This document shows, one piece after another, positions 32,340 to 41,995 of a stretch of 60,300 nt of DNA. Origin of the DNA: CAZIOH01 sp964540815 (GTDB lineage: Bacteria; Myxococcota_A; Polyangia; Fen-1088); assembly GCA_964540815.1 (NCBI GenBank), contig CAZIOH010000038.1, forward strand, positions 1 to 60,300, in the 5' to 3' direction. The notes under the pieces are model-generated. The model worked only from the letters and a program-made list of their open reading frames with translations, was not told the DNA's origin and searched no databases. How positions within the stretch are numbered: the first letter of the stretch is position 1; each line of letters opens with the position of its first letter. Both the position numbers and the translations under genes were made by a program.

Positions 32340-34904
32340 CTATTCCGCTGGCTTCGCCTGACCGGCGGCTGCCTTTCCCTTTTCCTTTCCCTTCTCCTTG
32401 CCGGCGCTCTTGGCGGGCTTGGGCTTCTTGGTGCCGTGCTCGTCGAGATAGGCCGCGACCCACACGAGGGGGCTGTTCCAGTTGATGGTGATCTCGTTGG
32501 CCGACCAGGCCTCGATGTTGTCGACGAAACACTTCTCGGGCGCGCAGCCCTTCAGCCCCGCGGCCTGAACGTACGGATCCTCGAGGCCCGAGTTGGGACC
32601 TCCCGAGACGATTCCGGGAGGGGCCTTCGGGAACTTGTGGTTCGCCTGGTAGGCCCAGAAGCGGTGGTGCGGGTTCTGTTCGGGGCGCTCGCCGTAACCC
32701 GTGACGTAGCTCTGGTCGAGGGGGTTGCGTCCGAGGATGTAGTCCATTCCCTCGGCCACCCCGTCCAGATACTTGGGGTCCTTGGTCACGTCGTACGCCA
32801 GCGCCACGACGATCAGGTTGTTGAGGACGAACGAATTCGAGCCCCACGGATAGCCCGAGGCGCCCGGTTTGAACGGAACGCGGTAGCCCTGCTTGCCTTC
32901 GATGTCGAGGTAGGTGTCGGCCGTGGCCACCAGGTTCTTCTTGATGGCCTCGATGTCGGCCTTCGGCAGGCCGTTTGGCACCACCGCCAGCGAGATCGAG
33001 CCCAGCGACTGCACATTGCTCCAGGTGAGGGGAGTGTCGATGCCCGGATCGGCGCCACCGGCGGTAGAGTTGGCCGGGACGGCCTTGAAGTAGGGCGAGG
33101 CGACGACCACATCGCGGTACACCGGCTTCTTGGTGGTGATGAAGAGCTCGGCCGCCGCCCAGTACAGCTCGTCGGAGACGTTGGTGTCGTCGTACGGGCC
33201 ACCCCCCACGCCCCCGGGCTTGGCGAACAGGGCCGGATTGGCCCTGGCGGCCAGCCAGGCCTTCTCGGCGGCCGCCAGGCACCGGTCCGCGAAGGCGCGA
33301 TCGGTGGTGCGCCAGATTCGCGCGGCCTGCGCGGCGTTGGCCGCCAGGTTCAACGTGGCGGCCGTGCTCGGCGGATACAGGAACCGCTCGATCGGATCCT
33401 CGTGCGGCGCGAGGCCGAGCGCCGTCCAGACCTTGTCGTGCACCTTGTGGTGCACCATGCCGGCCAGCTTGTCGCCATCGGGCACCTGCATGCGCAGCTC
33501 GAACTCCAGCTCCCAGCGGACCTCGTCGAGCAGATCCGGCACGTGGTTCTTCTTCTCGGGGATGTTGAGCTTGCCGTCGCCAAAATCTCCCGACGACGTG
33601 CCGAGGTGCTTGGCCCGCTCCCACCAGTCGAGCAAGGTCCACACCGAGACGCCGGCGTTGACCACGTACTTGCCGTGATCGCCGGCGTCGTACCAGCCGC
33701 CGGACACGTCGAGCGCGTACGAGCAACCCGAGCCGGGGAGGCACGGGACCTTCTTGTCACCCTGGTTGGGCGCCACGTTCAGGTGCCCCGCCGGGCGCAC
33801 CCACTGCGGCCCGTCCGCGAAGGGCAGCTTGATCTCGATGCCGCTCCGGTTGTGATAGAAATAGGCCAGCGCCTGGTACTTGAGCTTGCGGTAGAGATCG
33901 GGCGCGATGTCGAACGGGTGGCTGACGTCGCTCCCCACCTTGAGGGTGTAGCCACTCCCCGGCTTGGTGAAGGTCGAGAAGTCGGCGACGGCCACCTCGT
34001 CGCCCGAGGCCGCGTCGGCCCCGAAGGCGGTCGTGGTGCCGGTGGCGACGACCGCGTGGGAGGAGTCGAGGAGCTCCCACTTGGCCGGCTCGGCTGGAGG
34101 CTTTGCTCCCGTGGCCTTGACCGTCGCGACCTTGGTCAGGTACGGCAGGTATCCCGTCTGGTTGACGAAGACGTTCGGAATCGGGGCGGCCTCGGCGTTG
34201 CCAGCCGGGGAGAACTTGGGATCCTCGAGGTGCACATCGTCCACGCAGACGGTGAAGGGCACGGTCGCGTCCTTGGCCATGTTGCCGCCGAGGTGAAAGG
34301 CGAGCTCCGGGGTCTGATCGTCCTCGGCCTGCATGGTGAAGACGCCCCGGAAGGTCTTGCGGCCGGGCTCGAGGGCGATGGCGGTCGCCCAGTACTCGCG
34401 ATAGGGCGGTCCGGACTGGCCCACCTTGACCATGGCCCCGGTCTTCTGGGTGGCGTGCATGGTGAACTTGACGCTGTAGGTGTGGCCTTTTTCGATGACC
34501 ATGTCGCGGTGGCGGAGCTGCACGTCCCAGCGGTTAACGCCCTTGTTGGTCACCGCCACGCACAGCTCTCCGTTCTGGACGCTCGAGGTTCCGGCGCCGG
34601 GCTCCGAGAAGGAGGTGGTCCAGGGCAGGCTCTTGCCATCCTTGAAGGTCTCCTTGAGGATCAGGTTGTGCCCGGTCACCACGGGGGGATTCACCCCGGG
34701 GGAGCCGTCGACGGGCGCGTCGCCCCAGCCAGATGGCTTGGTCGGGGTCGAGGTGCCGGCAGTGAACAGCGGTTCGGCGGCAGGCGAGGGCGCCGCGGGT
34801 TGCGCACACCCGGCGGCCGCGAACAGCAACAGGGCGGCGAGCGGGGTCGCCGGCGTCGTGGCGACGGACGTGCGTACGGCACCTTCGATGCGAGGTCTAT
34901 CCAT
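32340..34904 (-). CDS. GH9 endoglucanase/cellulase lipoprotein with CBM4-like domain
   Basis: The 854-aa cellulose-degrading lipoprotein has a lipobox LLLFAAAGCAQ (Cys ~33). A CBM4/9-like domain follows (ILKETFKDGKSLPWTTSFSE to VDDVHLED), then the Ig-like domain usual in GH9 (VFVNQTGYLPYLTKVATV) and the catalytic (alpha/alpha)6 barrel. The nucleophile/base region is GGWYDAGDHGKYV, the His motif is ERPEQNPHHRFWAYQ and the acid Glu is in DNIEAWSANEITINWNSPLVW. The tail is Lys/Gly/Glu-rich. The start ATG 34904 is used because the signal begins there. It is predicted to be anchored at the outer surface. Confidence 0.93.
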   Translation of the reverse strand: MDRPRIEGAVRTSVATTPATPLAALLLFAAAGCAQPAAPSPAAEPLFTAGTSTPTKPSGWGDAPVDGSPGVNPPVVTGHNLILKETFKDGKSLPWTTSFSEPGAGTSSVQNGELCVAVTNKGVNRWDVQLRHRDMVIEKGHTYSVKFTMHATQKTGAMVKVGQSGPPYREYWATAIALEPGRKTFRGVFTMQAEDDQTPELAFHLGGNMAKDATVPFTVCVDDVHLEDPKFSPAGNAEAAPIPNVFVNQTGYLPYLTKVATVKATGAKPPAEPAKWELLDSSHAVVATGTTTAFGADAASGDEVAVADFSTFTKPGSGYTLKVGSDVSHPFDIAPDLYRKLKYQALAYFYHNRSGIEIKLPFADGPQWVRPAGHLNVAPNQGDKKVPCLPGSGCSYALDVSGGWYDAGDHGKYVVNAGVSVWTLLDWWERAKHLGTSSGDFGDGKLNIPEKKNHVPDLLDEVRWELEFELRMQVPDGDKLAGMVHHKVHDKVWTALGLAPHEDPIERFLYPPSTAATLNLAANAAQAARIWRTTDRAFADRCLAAAEKAWLAARANPALFAKPGGVGGGPYDDTNVSDELYWAAAELFITTKKPVYRDVVVASPYFKAVPANSTAGGADPGIDTPLTWSNVQSLGSISLAVVPNGLPKADIEAIKKNLVATADTYLDIEGKQGYRVPFKPGASGYPWGSNSFVLNNLIVVALAYDVTKDPKYLDGVAEGMDYILGRNPLDQSYVTGYGERPEQNPHHRFWAYQANHKFPKAPPGIVSGGPNSGLEDPYVQAAGLKGCAPEKCFVDNIEAWSANEITINWNSPLVWVAAYLDEHGTKKPKPAKSAGKEKGKEKGKAAAGQAKPAE

Positions 34905-35085
34905 GTTGGTGGTTCCGTTGGAAGGGACGGGGCCCGAGACACCGTCGTTGGGGGGCTGCCACCCGGACACGCCGGGAGGCAGGCCGGTGACCCCGACATC
35001 GCTGGGGTGGGTCGCAAATCCGGCGGGGCCTAGACAATCACGAGTGGGAGGCGGTGCGCAAGCGCCACCCGACGCGACCGGCCGA

Positions 35086-36555
35086 TCACTGGGGGACGAT
35101 GATCTCGCAGGGGAACTGGAAGTCGATCATCGTGTTCGCCGGTTGCCGCCATTGCGTGCAAGCGGTACCCGTGAGCTCGAGCTGGGACTCGGTCGTCATC
35201 TTCCAGCCGTTGGTGTCGTCGAGCGGGATGTCCGTGCCCTGGATGAGGACGTGGGCCTTGACGAGCAGCTGGAGGTTCACCTTGAGGGCCTTGCCGTTGA
35301 CGTTGTTCAGGTCGAAGATGCAGCTCTTGACGCCGGCCAGCGCCGCGGAGATCTGGTTGACCAGGTCGGCCTGGTTCGTGATGTTGGGCTGGTACGGCTT
35401 GGTGGGACCGGCGGCGGTGGCGTAGGTCCCGATGGTCTGGCCGCGCATCATCGGTTTGCCGGTGGCCATGAAGGATCGGGTCCATCCGCCGGCGGCGTCG
35501 TCGGCGGGCGCGCCGGTGTTGAAGCACTGATCGTAGAAGTCGTTGATCGAAGGGTTGGTGCCGCGCAGCGGGGCCAAGGTGGGCTCGCCCGCGCCCGCGT
35601 TGGCGAAGGCCTGAAGAATGCCCGGCGCGAGGGTCTGGATCGAGGTGGCCATGATCCCGAAGACGATGGTCGTGATGCCGGCGGCCTTCAGGGTCTGCAG
35701 CTGTCCGACCACGCCATCGGGCGCGCAGAGCTGGTTCCCGTCGCCGCAGTAGTCGGGCTCGCCGTCGGTGACGAAGAGGACGTACTTGTCTCCCGGGGTG
35801 GTGTCGGTCATCAACTCCTTGCCGACGAGGCCGAGGATGAGCTCGGTCGGGGTCTCGAACTTGACGCCGGGCTGGGTGCTGTTCGGTCCAGGTTGGAGGG
35901 AGTTGTAGAGGGTCGAGATGGCGGCGTAGTTCATGAGGGCGGGGGCCACCTTGTCCATGATCGGGCAGGTGCCCTTGTAGCTCGGATTGGGGTTGGTCCC
36001 GCAGATGGTGGTGAACCCGAACCGCACCTCCTTCTCCAGCATCTGGACCACCGGGAGGACGCCATTCTTGAGCTTGGTCCAGCTGGTGTCGTTGACATCG
36101 GGGCAGCTCGGCTCGGCGTTCGAGGTCGAGATGCAGTCGAACATGCTGCCCGAGCGATCGACGACGACATAGACGGTCGGGTTCTTGGGGACGAACGTGT
36201 AGGATGCCTCCTGGCAGATTCCACCGTCCGTGTTGCTGCTGATGAGGGCCTTGCCTCCCGTGCCGGAAGAGGCCGAGTTCCCGCCGGAGCCGATTCCGGG
36301 AAACGCGCCCATGCCGCCCGTGGAGGTCCCGAAGGTGAAGCCGCCGGTGCCGGAGCCGCCGCCCGGGGTCGATACCTTGGCGCAGCCGAGGAGCAGGACG
36401 AGCCACGCCGCGGCCCCGAGACAGGCCCGCCGTCGGCGTTCGCCGGAAGTGCGGCGGATGTCAGGGGCGCTGGGCGACGACGCCGAGGTCGACTGCAACG
36501 GCGCCAATCGGTGACGCGAAGGCGGGCAGGGCAGGGTGGAGGGTGCTGCGGACAT
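35086..36555 (-). CDS. VWA-domain lipoprotein
   Basis: This 489-aa exported protein has a lipobox WLVLLLGCAK (Cys58), a Gly/Ser/Thr linker (~62-105), and a von Willebrand A domain with a full metal-ion site: DRSGSM (Asp133), a Thr in NYAAIST and VTDGEPDYCGDG. Several paired Cys suggest disulphides. VWA domains bind proteins or polysaccharides through a metal ion. The start ATG 36555 has GAGGAGG upstream. It is upstream of the GH9 gene in the same direction and divergent from the GH6 gene, so it may take part in surface attachment to cellulose. Confidence 0.85.
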   Translation of the reverse strand: MSAAPSTLPCPPSRHRLAPLQSTSASSPSAPDIRRTSGERRRRACLGAAAWLVLLLGCAKVSTPGGGSGTGGFTFGTSTGGMGAFPGIGSGGNSASSGTGGKALISSNTDGGICQEASYTFVPKNPTVYVVVDRSGSMFDCISTSNAEPSCPDVNDTSWTKLKNGVLPVVQMLEKEVRFGFTTICGTNPNPSYKGTCPIMDKVAPALMNYAAISTLYNSLQPGPNSTQPGVKFETPTELILGLVGKELMTDTTPGDKYVLFVTDGEPDYCGDGNQLCAPDGVVGQLQTLKAAGITTIVFGIMATSIQTLAPGILQAFANAGAGEPTLAPLRGTNPSINDFYDQCFNTGAPADDAAGGWTRSFMATGKPMMRGQTIGTYATAAGPTKPYQPNITNQADLVNQISAALAGVKSCIFDLNNVNGKALKVNLQLLVKAHVLIQGTDIPLDDTNGWKMTTESQLELTGTACTQWRQPANTMIDFQFPCEIIVPQ

Positions 36556-36859
36556 GACGGGGGACCTCCTCGAATGGAGCGCTGGGGGGCGCGGGGGGGA
36601 GCTGAGGGTGGGGGGGGAACTGAGGGTGGGGGGTGGAACTGAGGGGTGGGAGGGTGTCGGTCAGCGGATCGCGGGACCGGACGCGGGGTCGGCGAGGTGC
36701 CGAAGCGGTCGCCGACCCGGAAATTCACTATATAACGGCGGGCTTCGGGTCGGGCACAAACTGGCATTCCGCTGGCGCGGGCGTCCATTCGTTGTGCTAT
36801 TCGTTTGCCCGACGGTCCTCACCCCCCCAATCCCCCCAAAATCCTCCGGAGGTTCGTGC
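36556..36859. other. Intergenic region between divergent VWA and GH6 genes with G-rich repeats
   Basis: This 304-bp divergent region has three ~18-21-bp units of GA(G/A)CTGAGGGTGGGGGG type at 36599-36656, with many runs of three or more G on the plus strand (G-quadruplex potential). Further right is AT-richer sequence (TTCACTATATAACGG at ~36724-36738), which may hold a promoter for the GH6 gene. No gene is seen. Confidence 0.6.
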
Positions 36860-37999
36860 ATGTCCTCACTCACTCGTGCGCGCGGTGTTGCCGCGCCGCG
36901 TAGCGCGCGCGGTTGCGTCGCGGCGTCGAGCTCGGTCGGGCTCGCTCTGGTGTCCCGCGTCGGGCTGGCGGCGCTGGTCGGCGCCGGGCTCCTCGGTGGC
37001 TGTGGCACCCCGGGAACGCCGGTGGCCACCACCGTGGGCGCGCCGGCGGGCTCGGCGCCAGCGGCTCCCGGGCCATCGAACGTGAAGAAGCACGCCAGGG
37101 GCGAGAACCCCTTCGTGGGCGTGAAGTGGTGGGTGGATCCTTATGGCCAGGCGCACCTGCGGTCGCTCCGCGCGCAGAAGACGGATCCGGAGCTCTCGGC
37201 CTTGCTCGACAAGATTGCCCGCAACGGTGGCGCCGACTGGGTCGGTGACTGGACGCCGTTCGTCGAGAACTGGGTCAGGAAGCGCATCGCCCTGCTGGAG
37301 AAGGCGGGTGCATTGCCCTTCTTCGTGGCCTACGACATTCCCCAGCGGGATTGCGGCCTCTATTCCAAGGGAGGAGCCGGGGGCGGCCAGCAGTACCGCG
37401 AGTGGATCTCGGCGTTCGCGCGGGCGATCGGCGACCACAAGGCCGTGGTGATCCTCGAGCCCGACGCGTTGCCTTCGCTGACGAAGTGCCTCTCCCCGGA
37501 GGATCAGCAGCTGAGGACGTCGCTGGTGAAGTTCGCGGTCCACACCTTCGAGGCCTTGCCCCAGACCTGGGTCTACCTCGATGCCGGACACTCGGCGTGG
37601 ATGTCGGCCGCGGAGATGGCGCCGAGGTTGAAGGCGGCTGGGATCGACGAGGCAGATGGCTTCTCGCTGAATGTCTCGAACTATCGGCCGACCGCCGAGC
37701 TCCTGGCCTATGGCAAGAAGCTGTCCGGGCTGCTCGGTGGCGCGCACTTCGTGCTCGACACCGGTCGAAACGGCAACGGGGGCCCGGACGCGGCCATCGA
37801 CAGTGAGGCGTCGTGGTGCAACCCACCGGGCCGCGCTCTCGGCACGGCGCCCACCACCGACACCGGCGAACCTCTGTGTGACGCGTTCTTGTGGATCAAG
37901 AAGCCCGGCGAGTCCGATGGCGAGTGCGGGGGAGGTCCGAAGGCGGGAGCTTGGTGGCAAGAACGCGCCATCGAGCTCGCCAAGAACTCCAAGTGGTGA
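36860..37999 (+). CDS. GH6 cellulase (endoglucanase/cellobiohydrolase) lipoprotein
   Basis: The 379-aa enzyme has a lipobox VGAGLLGGCGTPG (Cys48) and a short Ala/Gly/Pro linker, then a GH6 barrel. Signature pieces are VKWWVDPYGQAH, FFVAYDIPQRDCGLYSKGG (catalytic Asp of RDC), VVILEPDALP, DGFSLNVSNY, FVLDTGRNGNG, CNPPGRALG and LWIKKPGESDGECG. There is no separate cellulose-binding module. The start ATG 36860 has GGAGG 7 nt upstream. The next gene starts 11 nt later, so the two are an operon. GH6 with GH9 nearby gives complementary cleavage of cellulose. Confidence 0.95.
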   Translation: MSSLTRARGVAAPRSARGCVAASSSVGLALVSRVGLAALVGAGLLGGCGTPGTPVATTVGAPAGSAPAAPGPSNVKKHARGENPFVGVKWWVDPYGQAHLRSLRAQKTDPELSALLDKIARNGGADWVGDWTPFVENWVRKRIALLEKAGALPFFVAYDIPQRDCGLYSKGGAGGGQQYREWISAFARAIGDHKAVVILEPDALPSLTKCLSPEDQQLRTSLVKFAVHTFEALPQTWVYLDAGHSAWMSAAEMAPRLKAAGIDEADGFSLNVSNYRPTAELLAYGKKLSGLLGGAHFVLDTGRNGNGGPDAAIDSEASWCNPPGRALGTAPTTDTGEPLCDAFLWIKKPGESDGECGGGPKAGAWWQERAIELAKNSKW

Positions 38000-38009
38000 A
38001 GGGCGAGCG

Positions 38010-39383
38010 ATGGGCGCGATGTCGGAGGACCGTGTGGTGAGCAGGGAGAGAGGCCTCGTCTCGATGGACGGACTGGCCACCCGGCGGCGGGGATTGCCGC
38101 GCTGGTGGAGCTGGTGCCTGGTGGTCGCGATGGGAAGTTGTGGCCCGAGCAGCGCCGTTCCCGACGGGACGGGCGGGGGCAGCCAAGGGAGCGGAAGCAC
38201 CACCGGGGCCACGGGCGGGCACTCCGGAACGGGAGGAGGGGGCGTCGTCAACCCTACCGCCGGCACGGGAGGTGGGGCTTCCGTCAATCACGGCGGCGGG
38301 TCGGGGGGCGTGAGCCCGGGCGGCAGCGGTGGTTCGATGGGTGCGGGCGCCCGAGGCTCAGGGGGAAGTGACGGCCCGGGAACCGGTGGGGCCGCGGCGG
38401 GCAGCGGGAACGGTGTGGGTGGCAACGGTGGTGGTGCGAGCCAGGTGTGGCGCTGTCCGGCCGGGACCTTCAGCGGCAACCCGATTCCGGCTGGCGCGGT
38501 GCCGACGCGCATCGTGGGCGCGCCGCCCACCGCCGACGCCTTCAACATGTACGCCTTCGGGAACGTCGAGGGACCGGTCTGGCTGGGCGACGGACTGTAC
38601 TTCAGCGACATGAAGAACGGGGACCTTCCGCCCTCGCGGATCCTCAAGATCACCGAGTCGGACGTGGTGTCGATCTTCATCGCAGACTCTGGCTCGAACG
38701 GCCTGGCGGTCGACATGGCCGGCAACCTGGTGACGGCCAACCACGGCAAGCAGGGCATCGTGCGGTTCCACATGCCCGACGCCACGCCCACCACCCTGGT
38801 GTCCACCTACAACGGCAAGCCGTTCAATTGCCCGAACGATCTCGCGATTCGCAGCGACGGAACGATCTACTTCACCGATCCGACGCACCAGAACGAGGCC
38901 AACCCGCCCCAGGGGGGGCCCTCGCAGGGGACCCGGGTCTATCAGCTCTTGCCGGGGGCGTCGACCGCGACGGTGATCACCGATTACATCAACCAGCCAA
39001 ATGGGATCACGCTGTCGCTCGACGAGCAAACGCTGATCGTCGACGGGGGCGACGGCGTGAAGAAGTATCCGATCACGGGCGGAGTGGTCGCGAGCACCGG
39101 CACGCCCTTCGGTCCCCCCGACGTGACCAACATCAACACCGACGGGATGGTGCTCGACTGCGCGGGGAACCTCTACGTGCCGGTGGTGAGCAGCACCAAC
39201 CTGTTCGTGATAGCCCCGGACGGCACCAAGCTCGGGACCATCGTGGTGGATGGCCCGAGCGCGGTCACCAACGCGGCCTTCGGTGGCTCCGATCACCGGA
39301 TGCTCTACATCACCGGACAGGGCAACGACATGCAGCGAGGCGTCTTCAAGATGCACATGAACTTCCCGGGCATGCCGTACTAG
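38010..39383 (+). CDS. SMP-30/gluconolactonase-like beta-propeller lipoprotein
   Basis: The 457-aa protein has a signal with lipobox CLVVAMGSCGP (Cys44), an ~100-residue Gly/Ser-rich linker, then a six-bladed SMP-30/NHL-like propeller. Characteristic segments are NVEGPVWLGDGLYFSDM (metal-ligand Glu), NGLAVDMAGNLVTANHGKQGI, CPNDLAIRSDGTIYFTDPTHQ (Asn and Asp ligands) and QPNGITLSLDEQTLIVDG. SMP-30 proteins hydrolyse sugar lactones such as glucono- or cellobionolactone, fitting the cellulose context. Alternative ATGs are at 38019 and 38064. It lies 11 nt after the GH6 gene. Confidence 0.88.
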   Translation: MGAMSEDRVVSRERGLVSMDGLATRRRGLPRWWSWCLVVAMGSCGPSSAVPDGTGGGSQGSGSTTGATGGHSGTGGGGVVNPTAGTGGGASVNHGGGSGGVSPGGSGGSMGAGARGSGGSDGPGTGGAAAGSGNGVGGNGGGASQVWRCPAGTFSGNPIPAGAVPTRIVGAPPTADAFNMYAFGNVEGPVWLGDGLYFSDMKNGDLPPSRILKITESDVVSIFIADSGSNGLAVDMAGNLVTANHGKQGIVRFHMPDATPTTLVSTYNGKPFNCPNDLAIRSDGTIYFTDPTHQNEANPPQGGPSQGTRVYQLLPGASTATVITDYINQPNGITLSLDEQTLIVDGGDGVKKYPITGGVVASTGTPFGPPDVTNINTDGMVLDCAGNLYVPVVSSTNLFVIAPDGTKLGTIVVDGPSAVTNAAFGGSDHRMLYITGQGNDMQRGVFKMHMNFPGMPY

Positions 39384-39510
39384 CGCCTTCGGCGCTCGCG
39401 GGAAGGGGCGGACCCCTCCCCGCGGGCCCCTCCCCGGGGACGACTCGGGCCCGGATCTGCTCTGCTGGTGCGGTCTCCGGTGGGCAAAGCCCACCTCCGA
39501 TCCGCCGCAT
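39383..39510 (+). repeat. Dispersed repeat B, copy 1 (begins at the stop codon)
   Basis: GCGCC-TTC-GGCGC forms a small hairpin whose first base is the last base of the TAG stop of the SMP-30 gene. It is followed by GGAAGGGGCGGACCCCTCCC and then GGGCCCGGATCTGCT. The same series occurs after the stop of the hybrid kinase at 59931. It may serve as a transcription-end structure. Confidence 0.75.
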
Positions 39511-39667
39511 GGAGGGACGTGAACGCGGGGAGTTGAGCCCATCCGAGAATTGGGCTTCGCTCCCTCAGACGAGGAGCCTCAGGTATCGCGGACGGGAATC
39601 GACCTGAGCTCGTCTGGATCTCGTGAGGGAGGCGGGTTTGTGTTACCAAGGTCCGGAGGGAGGAATC

Positions 39668-40096
39668 ATGGCCGAGCACGAGCATCGATATTCACCCGTC
39701 GCGCCTTACCTGATGGTTCACGACGGAGGGGCCGCCATCGAGCACTACAAGAGCGCCTTCGGGGCCGAAGCGTCGGAGCGTTACGATCACGCGGGCAAGG
39801 TCGGGCACGTCACCCTGCGTATCAACGGCGCCGACGTCATGCTGTCCGACGAGTTCCCCGAGCACCGCGACGTGGTGGGGACGCTCTCGCCCAAGACCCT
39901 GGGGGGCACGACCATCACCATCTCGCTGGCGGTCGATGACGTCGATCGTTGGTACGAGCGCGCCATCCGGGCCGGGATGTCCGCGCTTCGTCCTCCCAAG
40001 GACGAGTTCTATGGGAGAAACGCCAAGATGCGCGATCCATTCGGCCACGTCTGGAGCCTGACCGGCCCGAACAAGGACCCCGGCAAGAAGGGCTGA
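39668..40096 (+). CDS. VOC-family protein (PhnB/glyoxalase-like)
   Basis: This 142-aa single-chain vicinal-oxygen-chelate protein begins EHEHRYSPVAPYLMVHDG and shows paired beta-alpha-beta-beta-beta halves. Conserved pieces are AIEHYKSAFGAEASERY, GHVTLRINGADVMLSDEFPE, SLAVDDVDRWYERAIRAGM and RDPFGHVWSLTG with the usual metal-site His and Glu region. Substrate is unknown; PhnB-like members are mostly uncharacterised. The start ATG 39668 has GGAGGGAGG upstream. It stands between repeat B and element A copy 2. Confidence 0.88.
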   Translation: MAEHEHRYSPVAPYLMVHDGGAAIEHYKSAFGAEASERYDHAGKVGHVTLRINGADVMLSDEFPEHRDVVGTLSPKTLGGTTITISLAVDDVDRWYERAIRAGMSALRPPKDEFYGRNAKMRDPFGHVWSLTGPNKDPGKKG

Positions 40097-40133
40097 GATC
40101 CGTCCGAAGAGTCCCGCCGGGCCGAGGCCGCCC

Positions 40134-40256
40134 GCTATTCAGGCGAGCGAAGCGCGGCTTTGCCGCGCGGAGCGAGAGGGGTGCGGGGACGTGCGAGCAG
40201 CACCCGATTCGATCGCCGCGCGGGACTTCCGAGCGGCAGCGAGCCACGTCCCCGCT
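40134..40256 (+). repeat. Dispersed two-hairpin element A, copy 2 (with loop insertion)
   Basis: It contains the same GCGCGGC-TTT-GCCGCGC hairpin and GGGGACGTG/CACGTCCCC stem as copy 1, but the loop of the second hairpin is longer by 36 bp (about 40198-40233). The stem is intact. It lies between two convergent stop codons (40096 and 40287). Confidence 0.85.
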
Positions 40257-40286
40257 TCATACATCGGGCCCCACTTCACCTGGCGA

Positions 40287-41951
40287 TCAGAACTTCACGT
40301 GGACGCGGGCGAGGAGGAGGTTCTCGGTCTTGCGATCGGTCGCCACCTTGGTGGTGGCATCGGCGGCACCGCCGTCGGTGAAGAAGGTCTGCTCGAAGTT
40401 GACCAGGAAGCGCAAGGTCCGCGACGGGCTGTAGACGAGCGAGCCTGTCCAGCCCTCGGCCTTCGAGACCACCGCGGTGGGGTTGGCATAGCCCTTCGCG
40501 TAGCTTCCTCCGGCGGGGTTGGACTTGTCGAAGGTCTTGTCATCGATCTGCAGCACGTCGTAGCGAGCCGCGATCTCGAGCGCTCCGAGGTGGCCTGCCG
40601 CCGGATCGAAGGGGTGATCGGGCGTGGCGCCATCGTAGGACGCGGTGCCTCCGAGCACGTAACTGGCAGTCACGTGATAGGCGGTGTTGGTGAGATCGGC
40701 GGTGCTGTTGCCCCGCTGCACGCCCTGCTTGGCCCAGACGTATTCCCCCAGCACCCCGAAGGACCCGAGGTAGTAGTAAGCCTGCGGATTGAGGTGGGTC
40801 TCGCGCAGGTGCGCGAAGGTGGTCTGCGCCCCCGTCGTGTCCGTGGCCGGGCCAACCGCGTAGGTGAAGATGCTGAGCTGACCGGCGGACCGATAGGTGG
40901 GAACCAGCGACACGCCGCCGTTGACCGGCGGGCGACCCTTGCGGTTGCCGGTGCTGACGGCGAAGCCGAGGCCGAGGCTCCCCACGTCGGGGAGGGTCTT
41001 GAGGGGCTGCAGCAGGAGCCGTCCGATGAAGTCCTTGGCGTGGTCGGTGTCCCCGTCGGGAGAGCTACCGCCGCTGTTGTTGGCGTTGTCGGGGAATCCA
41101 TCCCAGAACCCGAGGTTGTAAGTGACGATGCCGCCCGCGATCTCGCCCCACAGCGCCGCACCGATGTCCCGGCCGGGGGTCAGATTCTGGTCGAGCGCAC
41201 GCTCGAGGAAGGGGAAGCTGCCCTCGGACTGTAACCGCTCGAGGCCGAGCGGGGTCTTCTGCTTTCCCACCCGCAGCCGCAGCCACGGGAACGGGTGGAC
41301 GTCGACGTACGCGTCGAAGATGGTGGCGGATGCCCCGGCAAAGTCCGGGCTGAAGAGAAAGTCCGCGAGGCCCACGAGCGTGCCGCCAACCTCAGGGCGG
41401 AAGCGCCGGATCAAGATGCTGTCGCTGTCGTTGAAGGCGACGTTGTTCGAGACCGTGTCGTTGCCGAAGTACCAGCGGGTATCGAGCTGCAGGAGGCCGC
41501 GCACCTGCACGAACGTCTGCTTGTCGGCGCTCCGCAGGAAGAACCCGCTCTCCGCGGCGTTCACCACCGGGGTCTCCTTGTTCCTGGCCTCGATCTTCTC
41601 CTCGAGGAGCTCGAGCTTGCGATCGGTGATCCGAGCCAGCTGGTCAGTCTCGTCGAGCCGGCGCGCGAGCTCGGGTGAGACCGCGAGGCCAGGGGCCGAT
41701 GGGGGGGAGGCGGCCGGGGTGGGGATGCTGGTGGCAGGGATCTCCACCGCGGTCGGGGGTGGCGCGGCCTCGGGTGCCGCCTGAGCGACGCTCAGGGGCT
41801 CCTCGGCCCTGACGGCGCCCAGCCCCGGCCCCAGCATCAACCCGACGGCCACCGTGGCGAATGCGAGCGATCTCTCGAAGGGCGAGGGGGAAGGGCGGCG
41901 ATGGACCGCCGGATGGGGGACGAGGGCGGGCACTACGGTCGTGTCGGTCAT
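40287..41951 (-). CDS. OprP/OprO-type outer-membrane porin
   Basis: This 554-aa barrel protein has a signal peptide (LAFATVAVGLMLGPGLGAVRA), a Pro/Ala/Ser linker and a coiled-coil segment (~100-130: DQLARITDRKLELLEEKIEA). The porin domain opens with FFLRSADKQTFVQVRGLLQLDTRW and contains the loop VGKQKTPLGLERLQS and ends in ARVHVKF. It is related to the porin at 12317 but diverged. No Pho box precedes it. The start ATG 41951 has GAGGAG upstream. It lies 44 nt after a Gly-rich lipoprotein, and the substrate could be phosphate, another anion or sugar acids. Confidence 0.88.
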   Translation of the reverse strand: MTDTTVVPALVPHPAVHRRPSPSPFERSLAFATVAVGLMLGPGLGAVRAEEPLSVAQAAPEAAPPPTAVEIPATSIPTPAASPPSAPGLAVSPELARRLDETDQLARITDRKLELLEEKIEARNKETPVVNAAESGFFLRSADKQTFVQVRGLLQLDTRWYFGNDTVSNNVAFNDSDSILIRRFRPEVGGTLVGLADFLFSPDFAGASATIFDAYVDVHPFPWLRLRVGKQKTPLGLERLQSEGSFPFLERALDQNLTPGRDIGAALWGEIAGGIVTYNLGFWDGFPDNANNSGGSSPDGDTDHAKDFIGRLLLQPLKTLPDVGSLGLGFAVSTGNRKGRPPVNGGVSLVPTYRSAGQLSIFTYAVGPATDTTGAQTTFAHLRETHLNPQAYYYLGSFGVLGEYVWAKQGVQRGNSTADLTNTAYHVTASYVLGGTASYDGATPDHPFDPAAGHLGALEIAARYDVLQIDDKTFDKSNPAGGSYAKGYANPTAVVSKAEGWTGSLVYSPSRTLRFLVNFEQTFFTDGGAADATTKVATDRKTENLLLARVHVKF

Positions 41952-41995
41952 CCAGGTTTCTCCTCGGGATAGTTCGCTTCGGGAAGTCTTAGGGG

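Noticed and set aside
36764..36780. TGGCATTCCGCTGGC as a sigma-54 promoter of the GH6 gene
   Set aside because: The -24 lacks the CAC and the -12 lacks TTGC; the match is only the GG/GC pair.
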